Source: Paracoccus sp. (in: a-proteobacteria)
GTDB lineage: Bacteria > Pseudomonadota > Alphaproteobacteria > Rhodobacterales > Rhodobacteraceae
Assembly (NCBI GenBank): GCA_030538425.1
Contig: JAUNTZ010000013.1
Span: forward strand, 1 to 60,712
Direction: 5' to 3'
Length of the DNA: 60,712 bases
The translations under genes and the position numbers were made by a program. Positions 34,012 through 43,475 of the stretch are shown here, piece by piece. How positions within the stretch are numbered: the first letter of the stretch is position 1; the number at the start of each line of letters is the position of its first letter. The notes under the pieces were generated by a model. The model was not told the origin of the DNA. It did not search any database and saw nothing but the letters and a program-made list of their open reading frames with translations.

Positions 34012-34155
34012 CGACAGGCGGGGCGCAGCGATGCGCCCCGTTTCCGTTGCGCTCGCGCGCAGTTGAACGGGCGGTGGCAGTTGTCCGCCGGGCGACGTTG
34101 CGCGGGGCGGGGACAGAGGCTAGGGTCGGCTCGATTGTGACTGCGGGACGCCGAT

Positions 34156-35979
34156 ATGAAATTGCTTTATTCTCTTGCCCTTGCCGCGCTGCTTTCACCC
34201 GCGCTTGGCGCGGCACAGGTCTGGGCGCAGGAGGATCGCGCCCCCGCACCCCGCCCCGAACGCAGCGCCCCGCCAGAGGCCGCGCCCGCCGAGGACGCGC
34301 CTCTGACCCGTGGTCTGGCAGGCCCGGTCATGGCCGCCCGCGCGGCGGCTTTCGCCAATGATTACGGGCCTGCCGCCGATTATTTCATGCGCGCGCTGCG
34401 CCAGGATGCGGGCAATCTCTACCTGCTAGACTCGGCGCTGATCGCGCTTATCGCGTCGGGCCAGATCGACCGGGCGCTTGAGCTGGCCGATCTGCAAACC
34501 AGCCTTGGCGGCGCAACGGAAACCCAGCCGATGGCGCTGCTGGCGCGGGCGCAACTGGCGCAGGCGGGGGAATGGGACGATCTGGTCAGCCTGCTTGAGC
34601 CGTCGCGCCCGGCTGAGGGGGCTGTGCCGCATGGCGGGCAATTGCTGGACGGGCTGATCCGGGTCTGGGCGCTCTTGGGTGCGGGCCGGGCCAATGAAAG
34701 CGCCGCCGCGCTGGACCAGCTTGCGCGGCTTGAGCCTGCGCGTGATCTGGTCGGCTATCATCAGGCGATGGCCCGCGCGGTCGTGGGCGATTACGAAGGC
34801 GCTCTGTCGATCATCCCGCCTGAGGCGCCCCTGCCGCATATGCAGGGCCTTTTGGCGCAGGCGCAGATCCTTGCGGTTCTGGACCGGCGCGATGAGGCGA
34901 TGGCCTTTCTGGAGGGCAACGAACTGACCGAGGCTGAGCCCGCTTTGTCGGGCCTGCTCGAACAGCTGCGCGCCGGTGAGGCGGTCAGCTTTGACGTGGT
35001 GCGCGACGCCCGCGACGGGATTGCGCAGGTGTTCCTGACCTTTGCCTCGCTGCTGAATATGGAGGCCGACCCGAACCCGCTGAGCCTCATTCACGCGCGG
35101 CTGGCCGCCTATATCTCGCCCGACCTGACCGATGCGCGCCTGATCGTGGCGCAGCTTTTGCAACAGCTTGGCCAGTTCGACGCCGCCGAGACCGAGTTCG
35201 TCGCGCTGCGTTCCGAAGGCAAGATGCGCCCGGTCGCGGAACTGGGCCGGATCAACGCGCTGTCGCAGGCCGACCGCAAGGATGAGGCTGAGGCGGCGGC
35301 GCTGGCCCTGACCGAAGCCTATCCCGACCTGCCCGAGGGCTGGACCGCGCTTGGCGATATGCGCCGCCAGCAGGACAAGTTTGCCGAAGCCGTGCCGGCC
35401 TATGACCGCGCGCTTGAGCTGCTTGACGCGGCGGATGAGGACGCGATCTGGTTCCCGACCTATGCCCGCGCCATCGCTCTGGAACGCAGCGGACGCTTTG
35501 ATCTGGCCGAGGCCGATCTGCGCCGCGCGCTGGAACTCCGCCCGGATGAGCCGCATGTGCTGAACTATCTTGGCTATTCCTATGTCGACCGGAATGAGAA
35601 TCTGGATGAGGCGCTGGACCTGATCGAACGCGCGGTCGAGCTGGCCCCGGATGATGGCTACATCCTTGATTCGCTGGCCTGGGTCTATTACCGGCTGGGC
35701 CGCTATGATGAGGCGGTCGAGCCGATGGAGCGCTCGGTTCAGGCGATGCCCAATGATCCATTGGTGAACGACCATCTGGGCGACATTTATTGGATGGTGA
35801 ACCGCAAACGCGAGGCGCGCATCCAATGGCAGCGCGCGCTGAGTTTTGAGCCTGACACAGAGGAAGACGCCTATCGCATCCGGCTCAAGCTGGAACGCGG
35901 TCTGGATGCGGTGAAGGCGCTTGAGGCGGAACATGGCGGCAGCCTGCCGCCGCCTGCGGATGCGCCTGCGGCGGATTGA
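34156..35979 (+). CDS. Tetratricopeptide-repeat exported protein
   Basis: The 607-residue product has a signal peptide (cut near AQVWAQ) and a helical-repeat body. Canonical TPRs are clear from about residue 390: EGWTALGDMRRQQDKFAEAV, PHVLNYLGYSYVDRNENLDEAL, GYILDSLAWVYYRLGRYDEAV and NDHLGDIYWMVNRKREARI. The last 20 residues are Pro/Ala-rich. It is common next to ispE in Rhodobacterales. TPR proteins scaffold complexes; this one probably acts in the periplasm or at the outer membrane. Confidence 0.85.
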   Translation: MKLLYSLALAALLSPALGAAQVWAQEDRAPAPRPERSAPPEAAPAEDAPLTRGLAGPVMAARAAAFANDYGPAADYFMRALRQDAGNLYLLDSALIALIASGQIDRALELADLQTSLGGATETQPMALLARAQLAQAGEWDDLVSLLEPSRPAEGAVPHGGQLLDGLIRVWALLGAGRANESAAALDQLARLEPARDLVGYHQAMARAVVGDYEGALSIIPPEAPLPHMQGLLAQAQILAVLDRRDEAMAFLEGNELTEAEPALSGLLEQLRAGEAVSFDVVRDARDGIAQVFLTFASLLNMEADPNPLSLIHARLAAYISPDLTDARLIVAQLLQQLGQFDAAETEFVALRSEGKMRPVAELGRINALSQADRKDEAEAAALALTEAYPDLPEGWTALGDMRRQQDKFAEAVPAYDRALELLDAADEDAIWFPTYARAIALERSGRFDLAEADLRRALELRPDEPHVLNYLGYSYVDRNENLDEALDLIERAVELAPDDGYILDSLAWVYYRLGRYDEAVEPMERSVQAMPNDPLVNDHLGDIYWMVNRKREARIQWQRALSFEPDTEEDAYRIRLKLERGLDAVKALEAEHGGSLPPPADAPAAD

Positions 35980-36007
35980 GCCGGTGGCGCGGGTTGTGAT
36001 TGCGGGT

Positions 36008-36167
36008 GCCTCCGGCGGGGATATTTGGGGACAGAAGATAAGAGGCTTTTGTGTCGAAACAGGCAGCCAGGGGGCAGACGTTGCTTGTTGAGCCTGCGCT
36101 TTGTCCGGTTGCAAGCGGTCATAGGCCCCCGAGGCGGCATCATGGCTTCTTCTGTGCCCAAATACTC
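36008..36167 (-). repeat. Dispersed hairpin repeat, split copy with long loop
   Basis: On the minus strand the element reads GAGTATTTGGGCACAGAAGAAGCC (36167 downward), about 110 bases of unrelated sequence, then TCTTCTGTCCCCAAATATCC with the CCGCCGGAGGC tail. It fills the 205-base spacer between the TPR gene and ispE. Confidence 0.65.
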
Positions 36168-36184
36168 AAGAATAAGGCGGGGCG

Positions 36185-37003
36185 ATGATGATCGTTGAGC
36201 GGGCGGCGGCCAAACTCAACCTTGCGCTGCATGTGACTGGCAGGCGGGCGGATGGCTATCATCTGCTTGATTCGATTGTGGTTTTCGCTGAGGTGGGCGA
36301 TGTGCTCACGCTGCGGCCCGGCCCGCTGTCGTTAGAGGTGACAGGGCCGTTTGGCGCAGGGCTTGGCGGTGAGGACGACCTTTGTCTGCGGGCCGCGCGA
36401 CTGGTGGGCGCGGAGGCGGAGATCACGCTTGAAAAGAACCTGCCGGTCGCGTCCGGCATCGGTGGCGGCTCGGCCGATGCGGCGGCGGTGCTGCGCGGTC
36501 TGGCGCGGATGGGCGCGGCGCTGCCTGATGATGTGGCGCGGCTGGGGGCCGATCTGCCGGTCTGCCTGACCTCACGCCCGGCCCGGATGCGCGGGATTGG
36601 TGAGGTTCTGGACCCGCTGCCGCCCTTGCCGGACCTCTCGCTTGTTCTGGTTAATCCGGGCGTCGCGGTGCCAACCCCGGCGGTGTTTGCCGCGCTGCAA
36701 TCGCGTGAGAACCCGCCCCTGCCGAAACCGGACTGGCGCGACCGGGCGAGCCTCATGGCATACCTGCAAGCCTGCCGCAACGATCTGGAACCGCCCGCCA
36801 TCGCGGTTGCGCCGGTGATTGCTGAAGCCCTCGACGCGCTGCGCCGCGAGGGGGCGGAGCTGGCGCGGATGTCCGGCTCGGGCGCGACCTGTTTCGGGAT
36901 TTACCCCGACGATGCGGCGGCGGCGCGGGCTGCGGCGGCGCTCTCCGTGCGGGGATGGTGGGCGGTTGCGACGGGACTCGCGCCCGCGCCCGCGCCGGGT
37001 TAG
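36185..37003 (+). CDS. ispE: 4-(cytidine 5'-diphospho)-2-C-methyl-D-erythritol kinase
   Basis: IspE phosphorylates CDP-methylerythritol in the MEP isoprenoid pathway. The 272-residue GHMP kinase shows [20 protein letters not shown] at the start, the ATP loop [15 protein letters not shown] near residues 87-101 and [11 protein letters not shown] near the end. Two ATGs (36185, 36188) are possible starts. It precedes pdxJ by 31 bases; both pathways use DXP, though this link may be accidental. Confidence 0.94.
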   Translation: MMIVERAAAKLNLALHVTGRRADGYHLLDSIVVFAEVGDVLTLRPGPLSLEVTGPFGAGLGGEDDLCLRAARLVGAEAEITLEKNLPVASGIGGGSADAAAVLRGLARMGAALPDDVARLGADLPVCLTSRPARMRGIGEVLDPLPPLPDLSLVLVNPGVAVPTPAVFAALQSRENPPLPKPDWRDRASLMAYLQACRNDLEPPAIAVAPVIAEALDALRREGAELARMSGSGATCFGIYPDDAAAARAAAALSVRGWWAVATGLAPAPAPG

Positions 37004-37034
37004 ACTGCGCCAACCGCATAAGCAGGAGGCCGCG

Positions 37035-37766
37035 ATGCTGCGACTGGGTGTCAATATCGACCATGTGGCGACGATCCGAAACGCGCGGGGCACCGCCTGG
37101 CCCGACCCGCTGCGCGCCGCGAAACTGGCCGAGGATGCGGGCGCGGACGGGATCACCGCCCATCTGCGCGAGGATCGGCGCCACATCTCGGATGCCGATA
37201 TCGACGCGCTGATGGCGGGGCTGCGCCTGCCGCTGAACCTTGAGATGGCGGCCACCCCTGAGATGCAGGCGATTGCCCTGCGCCACCGCCCCCATGCCGT
37301 CTGCATCGTGCCTGAGCGGCGCGAGGAGCGCACGACCGAAGGCGGGCTGGACGTGGCGGGCCATGACGCTCTGGCCGCCTTCATCGCGCCCTTGCGCGAG
37401 GCGGGCAGCCGCGTGTCGCTGTTCATCGGCCATGATCCGCGCCAGATCGAGGCCGCCGCCCGCATCGGCGCGGCTGTGGTTGAGCTGCATACCGGCGCCT
37501 ATGCCGATTTCCACGCCGCGCGCCGCGTGGATGAGATGGAGGCCGAACTGGCCGGTCTGCGCAAGGGGGCGGCCTATGCCCATGCGCTTGGGCTGGAGGT
37601 TCACGCGGGCCACGGGCTGACCTTCGACAATGTCGCGCCGGTGGCCGCGATCCCCGAACTGGCCGAGCTGAATATCGGGCATTTCCTGATTGCGGAATCG
37701 GTGTTCATCGGGCTTGGCCCGGCGATTGCGGAAATGCGCCGCCTGATGGACGGGGCGCGGGAATGA
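37035..37766 (+). CDS. pdxJ: Pyridoxine 5'-phosphate synthase
   Basis: PdxJ condenses DXP with 3-amino-2-oxopropyl phosphate to pyridoxine 5'-phosphate. The 243-residue TIM-barrel protein shows [15 protein letters not shown] at residues 4-18, [10 protein letters not shown], the TTEGGLD loop and [10 protein letters not shown] followed by [17 protein letters not shown] precedes ATG 37035. It overlaps the next gene by 4 bases. Confidence 0.97.
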   Translation: MLRLGVNIDHVATIRNARGTAWPDPLRAAKLAEDAGADGITAHLREDRRHISDADIDALMAGLRLPLNLEMAATPEMQAIALRHRPHAVCIVPERREERTTEGGLDVAGHDALAAFIAPLREAGSRVSLFIGHDPRQIEAAARIGAAVVELHTGAYADFHAARRVDEMEAELAGLRKGAAYAHALGLEVHAGHGLTFDNVAPVAAIPELAELNIGHFLIAESVFIGLGPAIAEMRRLMDGARE

Positions 37767-38212
37767 TCCGCGCCGCGCTGCTGGCAGGGCTTGCCGCCGC
37801 GCCTGCAATGGCTGATCTCGCTGTGCTGCCCTGCGACCCCGAACTGGTCAGCGCCCGCGCCATCCCCGAGCCATGGCCGGATTTCAGCGCCGCCTATGCC
37901 CAAGGCGCGGTGCGGCTGGCTGTTCTGGACCGGATCGAGCCTGCGGCGGCGGCGGTCTATCTGCTTGTCCTGTCGCCGCCCCATGACGAGATCGGCGAAC
38001 GGCAATGCCGGGTGGTCGCGCCGGGGGAACATTTCGGCTTCATGGATCTGGATTTCGCCGCGCGCCGTGCGGAATACGACCCGGCTGCGGGGCTGCGCGT
38101 GACGATGCCTGCCGCCCGGTATGAGCCAGAGCAGCCGGACGGGGTCTGGTCCGAACTGGCGCTGACGATCAACCAGTCCTCCGGCGAGATCACGGCGCGC
38201 CTGACCCGATGA
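37763..38212 (+). CDS. Periplasmic protein of unknown function (pdxJ-acpS operon)
   Basis: The 149-residue product has a short signal peptide (cut after PAMA) and a beta-rich body with two cysteines (LPCDPEL, ERQCRVV). I do not recognise a family. Four-base overlaps on both sides (with pdxJ and the next gene) show it belongs to this operon. Codon use matches neighbours. Confidence 0.75.
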   Translation: MIRAALLAGLAAAPAMADLAVLPCDPELVSARAIPEPWPDFSAAYAQGAVRLAVLDRIEPAAAAVYLLVLSPPHDEIGERQCRVVAPGEHFGFMDLDFAARRAEYDPAAGLRVTMPAARYEPEQPDGVWSELALTINQSSGEITARLTR

Positions 38213-38931
38213 AACCGATCCGATTCATTCTGCGCACCGTCGGCTGGCTGTGGTCGGCGCTGATGATCCTGTTGATGGTGGGGTCTTTGGCGCTGTCCGT
38301 GGCGATGACGCTTGTGCCTGCGGTCTTTGCCGCGGTCTCGGGAACGGTGGGTGCCGTCACCGGGCTGCGCACCGTTCACGCGCGCATGGTGGGCGATCTG
38401 GGGGCTGAGCGCGCCGCCCGCCGCGCCGCCACCGCGCGCGCCGACAATCTGGCCCGCGAGCTGGCCGACAGCCGCGTGACCTATCGCGGCGCGCGGGTCG
38501 CCGCGCGCGAGGCGGTCAGCGACACCGCGCAACGCGTCTCGCGCCGCATGAGCCGCAGCGCGGCGCGGTCTGTCAGCAGCGCTGCGGCGGAAGCCCTGCC
38601 GGTGGTCGGCATCGGCGTGATCGTCGCCGCAACCGCGTGGGAGCTGCACGAATCCTGCGAATTGATGAAGGACATGCGCGAGATGGACGCGGCCTTTAAC
38701 CCCGACAGCGCCATATCCGAGGATGAGATCTGCGGCATCACCCCGCCCGACCGCGCCGAGATCTGGCGGGCCGTGCGGCAAAGCCCCGGCACGGTCTGGC
38801 AGGCGGCGCGGGATACCTATGACGGCCTGCCTGAACTCTCCTTTGGCCGCGCCTATGAGGCCACGCTTGGCGCGGCGGGGCGGGCCTATTCATGGGCCTT
38901 CGGGCCAGAGGAACAGGGGGCTCAGCCGTGA
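38209..38931 (+). CDS. Membrane protein of unknown function (pdxJ-acpS operon)
   Basis: The 240-residue product has one or two N-terminal membrane helices (about 10-50), an Arg/Ala-rich amphipathic helix (60-125) that may form a coiled coil, a second hydrophobic stretch [15 protein letters not shown] near 138-152 and a polar tail with two Cys. I cannot assign a family. Its 3' end overlaps the GTG start of acpS. A role in membrane or lipid biology would fit the acpS context but is not shown. Confidence 0.72.
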   Translation: MKPIRFILRTVGWLWSALMILLMVGSLALSVAMTLVPAVFAAVSGTVGAVTGLRTVHARMVGDLGAERAARRAATARADNLARELADSRVTYRGARVAAREAVSDTAQRVSRRMSRSAARSVSSAAAEALPVVGIGVIVAATAWELHESCELMKDMREMDAAFNPDSAISEDEICGITPPDRAEIWRAVRQSPGTVWQAARDTYDGLPELSFGRAYEATLGAAGRAYSWAFGPEEQGAQP

Positions 38932-39326
38932 TCCTTGGCATCGGCACCGATCTGGCCAATATCGAACGCATCGCGGGCACGTTGGAGCGGTTCGGCGACC
39001 GTTTTCGCCACCGTGTGTTCACCCCCACCGAACTCGCCCGCGCCGCCCGCCGCGCCAATGAGGCCGAGACCCTCGCCAAGCGTTGGGCCGCCAAGGAGGC
39101 CTGCTCCAAGGCGCTTGGCACCGGGCTTGCGATGGGGATTTCGTGGAAGGATATGGCGGTCAGCAACCTGCGCTCGGGTCAGCCGGTGATGGCGCTGACC
39201 GGCTGGGCGGCGGAGCGGCTGGCCTCGATGACGCCTGCGGGCCATGAGGCCATCGTCCATGTCACCCTGACCGATGATCACCCCTGGGCGCAGGCTTTTG
39301 TCGTGATCGAGGCGCGCCCGCTTTAG
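38928..39326 (+). CDS. acpS: Holo-[acyl-carrier-protein] synthase
   Basis: AcpS transfers phosphopantetheine from CoA to apo-ACP. The 132-residue product shows the metal-binding [14 protein letters not shown] and [15 protein letters not shown] motifs. It starts with GTG at 38928, overlapping the preceding stop. In many alphaproteobacteria lepB, rnc and era follow on the same strand; here the next genes are on the opposite strand. The stop shares TTAG with rarD. Confidence 0.95.
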   Translation: MILGIGTDLANIERIAGTLERFGDRFRHRVFTPTELARAARRANEAETLAKRWAAKEACSKALGTGLAMGISWKDMAVSNLRSGQPVMALTGWAAERLASMTPAGHEAIVHVTLTDDHPWAQAFVVIEARPL

Positions 39327-40258
39327 TTCTGGCGCTTGGTCTCAGGCAGTTGCGACACCCTGCGCCTTGCGCGGGCCGAACGGATCAGCGCCACCGAATA
39401 GACGATCAGCGCCGCCCAGATCAGCGGGAATGCTATCGCGCGGGCGCGGTCGAACGGTTCGTTGAACAGGAAAATTGCAGTCAGAAAGATCATCGTGGGC
39501 GCGATATATTGCAGGATGCCCATGGTCGAAAGCCGCACCAGCTTCGCGCCATTGGCATAGAACATCAGCGGAATCGCCGTGACCGGCCCGCATCCGATCA
39601 GCAACAGCGTATCGCGCCAGTTGGTGCCGAAATGCGACTGCCCGGTGAGGCCCAGCCAGATCAGCCAGCCAAGCGCCAGAGGGGCCAGAATCGCGACCTC
39701 CAGCGTGAAGCCCTGATTGGCGCCCAAAGGCAGGCTGCGCTTGAAATAGGCATAGATGCCCCAGCTGACCGTGAGGCCAAGCGCGATGATGGGCAGTTGC
39801 CCCGCCTGCCATGTCAACAGCGCAACCCCCGCCGCCGCTAGGGCGACCGCGACTGCCTGCAAGCGGTTCAACCGCTCGCCCAGCAGGGCGGCGCCCAGCA
39901 AGATCGAGAAAAGCGGGTTGATGTAATAGCCAAGCGCGGCCTCGACCGCGTGGTCATTGGCAATCGCCCAGACATAGATCAGCCAGTTGACCGAGATCAG
40001 CACCGCACAGATCGCGGCCATCCCCAAGAGGCGCGGGCGGCGCAGCGCGTCGGCCAGTTGGGCGCTGCGACCCTGCCAGAACAGCACCCCCGCCGCGATG
40101 GGCAGCGACCAGATCACGCGATGGGCGATGATCTCGGCGGGCGGGATATGGTCGAGCTGTTTCATATAGAGCGGCAGGAAGCCCCAAAGCACATAGGCCG
40201 CGATGCCGAATGCCAGCCCGCGCGGAGAATCGCTGTTCTGATCCAAAGCGCCCGCCAT
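39323..40258 (-). CDS. rarD: EamA-family transporter RarD
   Basis: The 311-residue protein has ten predicted membrane helices. RarD signatures are present: [43 protein letters not shown] and [11 protein letters not shown]. RarD proteins are drug/metabolite superfamily carriers of unclear substrate, named for chloramphenicol sensitivity. Start at ATG 40258 gives the normal N-terminus. The gene is the last on the minus strand before convergent acpS. Confidence 0.9.
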   Translation of the reverse strand: MAGALDQNSDSPRGLAFGIAAYVLWGFLPLYMKQLDHIPPAEIIAHRVIWSLPIAAGVLFWQGRSAQLADALRRPRLLGMAAICAVLISVNWLIYVWAIANDHAVEAALGYYINPLFSILLGAALLGERLNRLQAVAVALAAAGVALLTWQAGQLPIIALGLTVSWGIYAYFKRSLPLGANQGFTLEVAILAPLALGWLIWLGLTGQSHFGTNWRDTLLLIGCGPVTAIPLMFYANGAKLVRLSTMGILQYIAPTMIFLTAIFLFNEPFDRARAIAFPLIWAALIVYSVALIRSARARRRVSQLPETKRQN

Positions 40259-40311
40259 ATCAGCGCCATACGCCCCACCGTGGGCGGATGCCAGAGCGAT
40301 ATGGCGCAATT

Positions 40312-40334
40312 GAGTATTTGCGCACAGAAGAAGG
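40312..40334 (+). repeat. Left arm of the dispersed repeat (duplicated copy 1)
   Basis: GAGTATTTGCGCACAGAAGAAG begins at 40312. No right arm follows; this arm was carried along in the tandem duplication of the DUF1491 3' end. Confidence 0.6.
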
Positions 40335-40373
40335 CCAGCCCGTGTTGAGGTGGCCCGATGCGCATTGGGACTG

Positions 40374-40491
40374 TCAGGTCAGCAGTCCCATCGAGCAGGG
40401 TGCGGATTTCGATCTTGGTCACCCAAAGGCCGAGTTCAAAGCCCGCCTGCCGCGCGATGGCGGCTTCGGCCTCCCGCACCTTCCGCGCCAG
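40374..40491 (-). pseudogene. Decayed partial copy of the DUF1491 gene 3' end
   Basis: On the minus strand this stretch translates to AEAAIARQAGFELGLWV and IEIRTLLDG, matching AEADAAATRQAGFDPDLWV and IESREGRTLLDE of the DUF1491 protein encoded just upstream. Nucleotide identity is obvious over TCAAAGCCCGCCTGCCGCG. The copy lacks a start, has indels and has lost the in-frame stop. Together with the repeat arm it forms a tandem unit of about 181 bases. It is a relic, not a gene. Confidence 0.8.
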
Positions 40492-40492
40492 T

Positions 40493-40515
40493 GAGTATTT
40501 GTGCACAGAAGAAGG
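40493..40515 (+). repeat. Left arm of the dispersed repeat (original copy)
   Basis: GAGTATTTGTGCACAGAAGAAG begins at 40493, 42 bases beyond the DUF1491 stop. It matches the arm at 40312. Confidence 0.6.
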
Positions 40516-40556
40516 CGCGTTCGGTATTATCGCGACCCGATGCAAACCGGGCCTGC

Positions 40557-40895
40557 TCAGGCCAGCCCGTCCTCATCGAGCAGAGTGCGGCCCTCGCGGC
40601 TTTCGATCTCAAGCACCCAGAGGTCGGGGTCAAAGCCCGCCTGCCGCGTCGCTGCCGCGTCGGCCTCCGCCTCGTTGCCGTCAAAGATCACGCGCCAGTC
40701 GCGGCGGTCGGTTTCCATATCCCATTCGCGCGCCCAAAGCTGCGCGCGCCCGTCAAGCGTGGCGCATTTCACCAGAACCGCGCCCGCCGTCTCATCCCCG
40801 CGCCGGGTCACATAGACCGGGATTCCCGCCTGAGCCAGACGCGCGCGATAGGCGGCGACCCAGATGCCGGTCGCCAGCCGCGCCTCAGGCGCCAT
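40557..40895 (-). CDS. DUF1491 family protein
   Basis: The 112-residue product matches the short alphaproteobacterial DUF1491 family: LATGIWVAAYRARL near the start, RRGDETAGAVLVK and a C-terminal RQAGFDPDLWVLEIESREG. Function is unknown. ATG 40895 overlaps the era stop by 11 bases, and the era-DUF1491 pair is common in Rhodobacterales. A decayed tandem copy of its 3' end lies directly downstream. Confidence 0.85.
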   Translation of the reverse strand: MAPEARLATGIWVAAYRARLAQAGIPVYVTRRGDETAGAVLVKCATLDGRAQLWAREWDMETDRRDWRVIFDGNEAEADAAATRQAGFDPDLWVLEIESREGRTLLDEDGLA

Positions 40896-41805
40896 CGTTG
40901 TAATCAAGGCCCATTTCGGTAAAGCGCTCGGCCTCGTTCAGCCAGTTCTCGCGCACCTTGACGGTCAGGAACAGATGGACGGTGCGGCCCAGAAACTCGG
41001 CCAGTTCCTCGCGCGCGGCCTGCCCGACGGAACGGATCGCCTCACCCTTATGGCCCAGAACGATGCCCTTGTGGCCATCGCGCGAGACATAGACGATCTG
41101 GCCGATGCGCACCGAGCCGTCTTTCTTCTCTTCCCAGCTTTCCGTCTCAACCGTCAGTTGATAGGGGAGTTCCTCATGCAGGCGCAGGGTCAGCTTTTCG
41201 CGGGTGATCTCGGCTGCGATCTGGCGCATGGGCAGATCGGCAATCTGGTCCTCGGGGTAAAGCCAGGGGCCTTGGGGCAGGGCCTCAGCCAGCCAGGCGC
41301 GCATATCGTCGACGCCGTAGCCCTTTTCGGCGGAGATCATGAAGGTCTGTTCGAACGGAAAGGCATCGTTCAGCCGCGCCGACAGCGCCAGCAGGGTTTC
41401 CGCCTTGACCCGGTCGATCTTGTTGATGGCAAGCGCGATGCGGCGGCCCTTGGCGACCTCCATCAGCGCGTCAAGGATGCGGCCCACGCCCTCGGTCATG
41501 CCGCGATGGGCTTCGACCATCAGCACCACGATATCGGCATCGGCGGCCCCGCCCCATGCGGCGGCCACCATGGAACGATCCAGCCTGCGGCGCGGCGAGA
41601 AGATGCCGGGCGTATCCACAAAGACGATCTGGGCGTCGCCCTCAATCGCGATGCCCCGGATGCGGGCGCGGGTGGTCTGCACCTTATGCGTCACGATTGA
41701 GACCTTGGCGCCGACCATGCGGTTCAAAAGCGTCGATTTGCCCGCATTGGGTTCGCCGATCAACGCGACAAAGCCCGCGCGGGTCTGGATGTCTGTGCCG
41801 GTCAT
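40885..41805 (-). CDS. era: GTPase Era
   Basis: Era is needed for 30S maturation and binds 16S rRNA. The 306-residue product shows G1 GEPNAGKST, the switch-I region [12 protein letters not shown]3 DTPG, G4 NKID and a C-terminal KH domain with [18 protein letters not shown]. The start overlaps the rnc stop by 4 bases. Order lepB-rnc-era is conserved. Confidence 0.97.
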   Translation of the reverse strand: MTGTDIQTRAGFVALIGEPNAGKSTLLNRMVGAKVSIVTHKVQTTRARIRGIAIEGDAQIVFVDTPGIFSPRRRLDRSMVAAAWGGAADADIVVLMVEAHRGMTEGVGRILDALMEVAKGRRIALAINKIDRVKAETLLALSARLNDAFPFEQTFMISAEKGYGVDDMRAWLAEALPQGPWLYPEDQIADLPMRQIAAEITREKLTLRLHEELPYQLTVETESWEEKKDGSVRIGQIVYVSRDGHKGIVLGHKGEAIRSVGQAAREELAEFLGRTVHLFLTVKVRENWLNEAERFTEMGLDYNDGA

Positions 41806-42497
41806 TGGCCAAGTTCCTTTAACAAATGCTGCGCGGCCTCTTGCTCGATGCTGCGCTTGGTGCCGGTGCCGCGCGCGCGGGCGCTGCGGCCATCGGCCAG
41901 CGTGACGGTGATCTCAAAGACCGGTGCGTGATCCGGCCCCTGCCGGTCGCTGATCTCATAGCGCGGCGGCGTCATGCCCTGGGCCTGGGCCCATTCCTGA
42001 AGCGCGGTCTTGGCGTCGCGCGCATCCAGATCGACATTGGCCAGCCGCCCGGCCCAAAGTGCAAGCACAACCTCACGCGCGCGCGAAAAGCCCGCATCAA
42101 GGTAAACGGCGGCCAGAACCGCCTCCATCGCGTCGGCCAGCAGCGCCTCTTTGCGGCGACCGCCCGACAGCATTTCCGAGCGGCCCAGCTTCAGCACATC
42201 GCCCAGACCGATCTCACGCGCGATATCGGCGCAGGTCTCACGCCGGACAAGCGCGTTGAAGCGGGGGGCAAGCTGGCCCTCAGTCGCGGCGCGGTCGGCG
42301 TCGAAAATCGCCTCGGCCATGACAAGGCCCAGAACGCGGTCGCCTAGAAACTCCAGCCGCTGATTGTCCTGCCGGTTGGGCGTGGCGATTGACCCATGGG
42401 TCAGCGCGCGGATCAGCAGTTCGGGCCGCGCGAAGTCATGGCCAAGCCGCGCCATGAAGCCGCGCAGCTCAGCCGCGACCTTGACGCCCCCGCTCAA
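41802..42497 (-). CDS. rnc: Ribonuclease III
   Basis: RNase III cuts double-stranded RNA in rRNA precursors and mRNAs. The 231-residue product has the signature [16 protein letters not shown] near residue 47, with its catalytic acidic residues, [17 protein letters not shown] in the second half of the catalytic domain, and a C-terminal dsRNA-binding domain ending [12 protein letters not shown]. It overlaps both lepB and era by 4 bases. Confidence 0.97.
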   Translation of the reverse strand: MSGGVKVAAELRGFMARLGHDFARPELLIRALTHGSIATPNRQDNQRLEFLGDRVLGLVMAEAIFDADRAATEGQLAPRFNALVRRETCADIAREIGLGDVLKLGRSEMLSGGRRKEALLADAMEAVLAAVYLDAGFSRAREVVLALWAGRLANVDLDARDAKTALQEWAQAQGMTPPRYEISDRQGPDHAPVFEITVTLADGRSARARGTGTKRSIEQEAAQHLLKELGQ

Positions 42498-43282
42498 TGC
42501 ACCGCCTTGAAGAAACGGTCGCCGCGCCAGGTCCAGAAATAGAGCAGAGACGCGCCCGCCGATGAGAACATGATCCGGTCGGCGCGGCCGATCAGGAAAT
42601 CCTCATGCACCATGCCGACCCCGCGCGGCGACGGCACCCGCGAATCAAGTGAGTTGTCGCGGTTGTCGCCGACAAAGAAGTAATGCTGCGCCGGGACCGT
42701 CACCGGGGCCATATTGTCCAGAAAACTGCGGTCGGTCGTGTTCAGGATATGATGCGAGCTGGACCCGTCCGGGAAGGTCTCAAGATAGCGTTCCTTGATG
42801 CAATCGCCGCCGGTGGGGACCGGATCATTCGTGCACATCGGCTCCAGCCGGCCCGGCCCCTGCGGTTCCTTGGTCTCAATGAAGGGCGCGATGGGCTCCA
42901 GCGTGACCGGCTGGCCGTTGATCTGCAACACGCCGTCAACCATCGCGACCGTGTCGCCGGGCAGGCCGACCACGCGCTTGATATAATCGACATTCAGGGT
43001 CGGGTGGCGGAACACGACCACATCGCCGCGTTCGGGCGCGCTGCCCATGATCCGCCCGTCAATCGGGCAGGCCGAGAACGGGCAGGAATGGGCCGAGTAG
43101 CCGTAAGCCATCTTGTTCACGAACAGGAAATCCCCGATCAGCAGCGTGTCTTTCATGCTGCCCGAGGGAATCCAGAAGGGTTGAAAGAACAGGGTGCGGA
43201 ACACGCCCGCGATCAACAGCGCCCAGAACACCGTCTTGACGGTTTCCCAGATACCGCCCGTTTTCGTCGCCGCTGTCGCCAT
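42494..43282 (-). CDS. lepB: Signal peptidase I
   Basis: LepB removes signal peptides at the inner membrane. The 262-residue product has one N-terminal membrane helix (about 16-34), catalytic Ser42 in [11 protein letters not shown], catalytic Lys102 in [11 protein letters not shown], and the box [15 protein letters not shown] 43282 gives the normal N-terminus. It heads the minus-strand lepB-rnc-era-DUF1491 block. Confidence 0.96.
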   Translation of the reverse strand: MATAATKTGGIWETVKTVFWALLIAGVFRTLFFQPFWIPSGSMKDTLLIGDFLFVNKMAYGYSAHSCPFSACPIDGRIMGSAPERGDVVVFRHPTLNVDYIKRVVGLPGDTVAMVDGVLQINGQPVTLEPIAPFIETKEPQGPGRLEPMCTNDPVPTGGDCIKERYLETFPDGSSSHHILNTTDRSFLDNMAPVTVPAQHYFFVGDNRDNSLDSRVPSPRGVGMVHEDFLIGRADRIMFSSAGASLLYFWTWRGDRFFKAVH

Positions 43283-43380
43283 GATCCGTCCCTTGAGGTC
43301 TGTTCTGCGCTGCATGGGCCGCAAGGGACATAAAGTCAAGTTTTGACGGGGTTAACCGCGCGTCTGGCCTCGCGGTTTCT

Positions 43381-43448
43381 GAGTATTTTGGCACAGAAGA
43401 AGCCGCGGCCTGCCCGTCTTTTGTCCGTAAATATCCCCGCCGGAGGCA
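43381..43448 (+). repeat. Complete copy of the dispersed hairpin repeat
   Basis: GAGTATTTTGGCACAGAAGAAG, a GC-rich loop, then TCTTTTGTCCGTAAATATCC and the CCGCCGGAGGCAC tail. It is nearly identical in layout to 24317-24392. It lies between adenine deaminase and lepB. Confidence 0.7.
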
Positions 43449-43475
43449 CAAGCCACCCGCCACAGGCGCCGCCGC

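Noticed and set aside
34426-36114. A 562-codon minus-strand frame opposite the TPR gene
   Set aside because: TPR repeats and signal peptide on the plus strand are clear; this is the GC-bias mirror.
40312-40515. Direct repeats with about 181-base spacing as a CRISPR array
   Set aside because: Only two units, the spacer carries DUF1491 relic sequence, and no cas genes are present.
40162-40545. A 127-codon minus-strand frame that could be taken as a second DUF1491 protein
   Set aside because: Only the middle resembles DUF1491; the start lies in the repeat arm, the N-terminal half of the family is missing and the end runs into rarD upstream sequence. It is the decayed duplicate.
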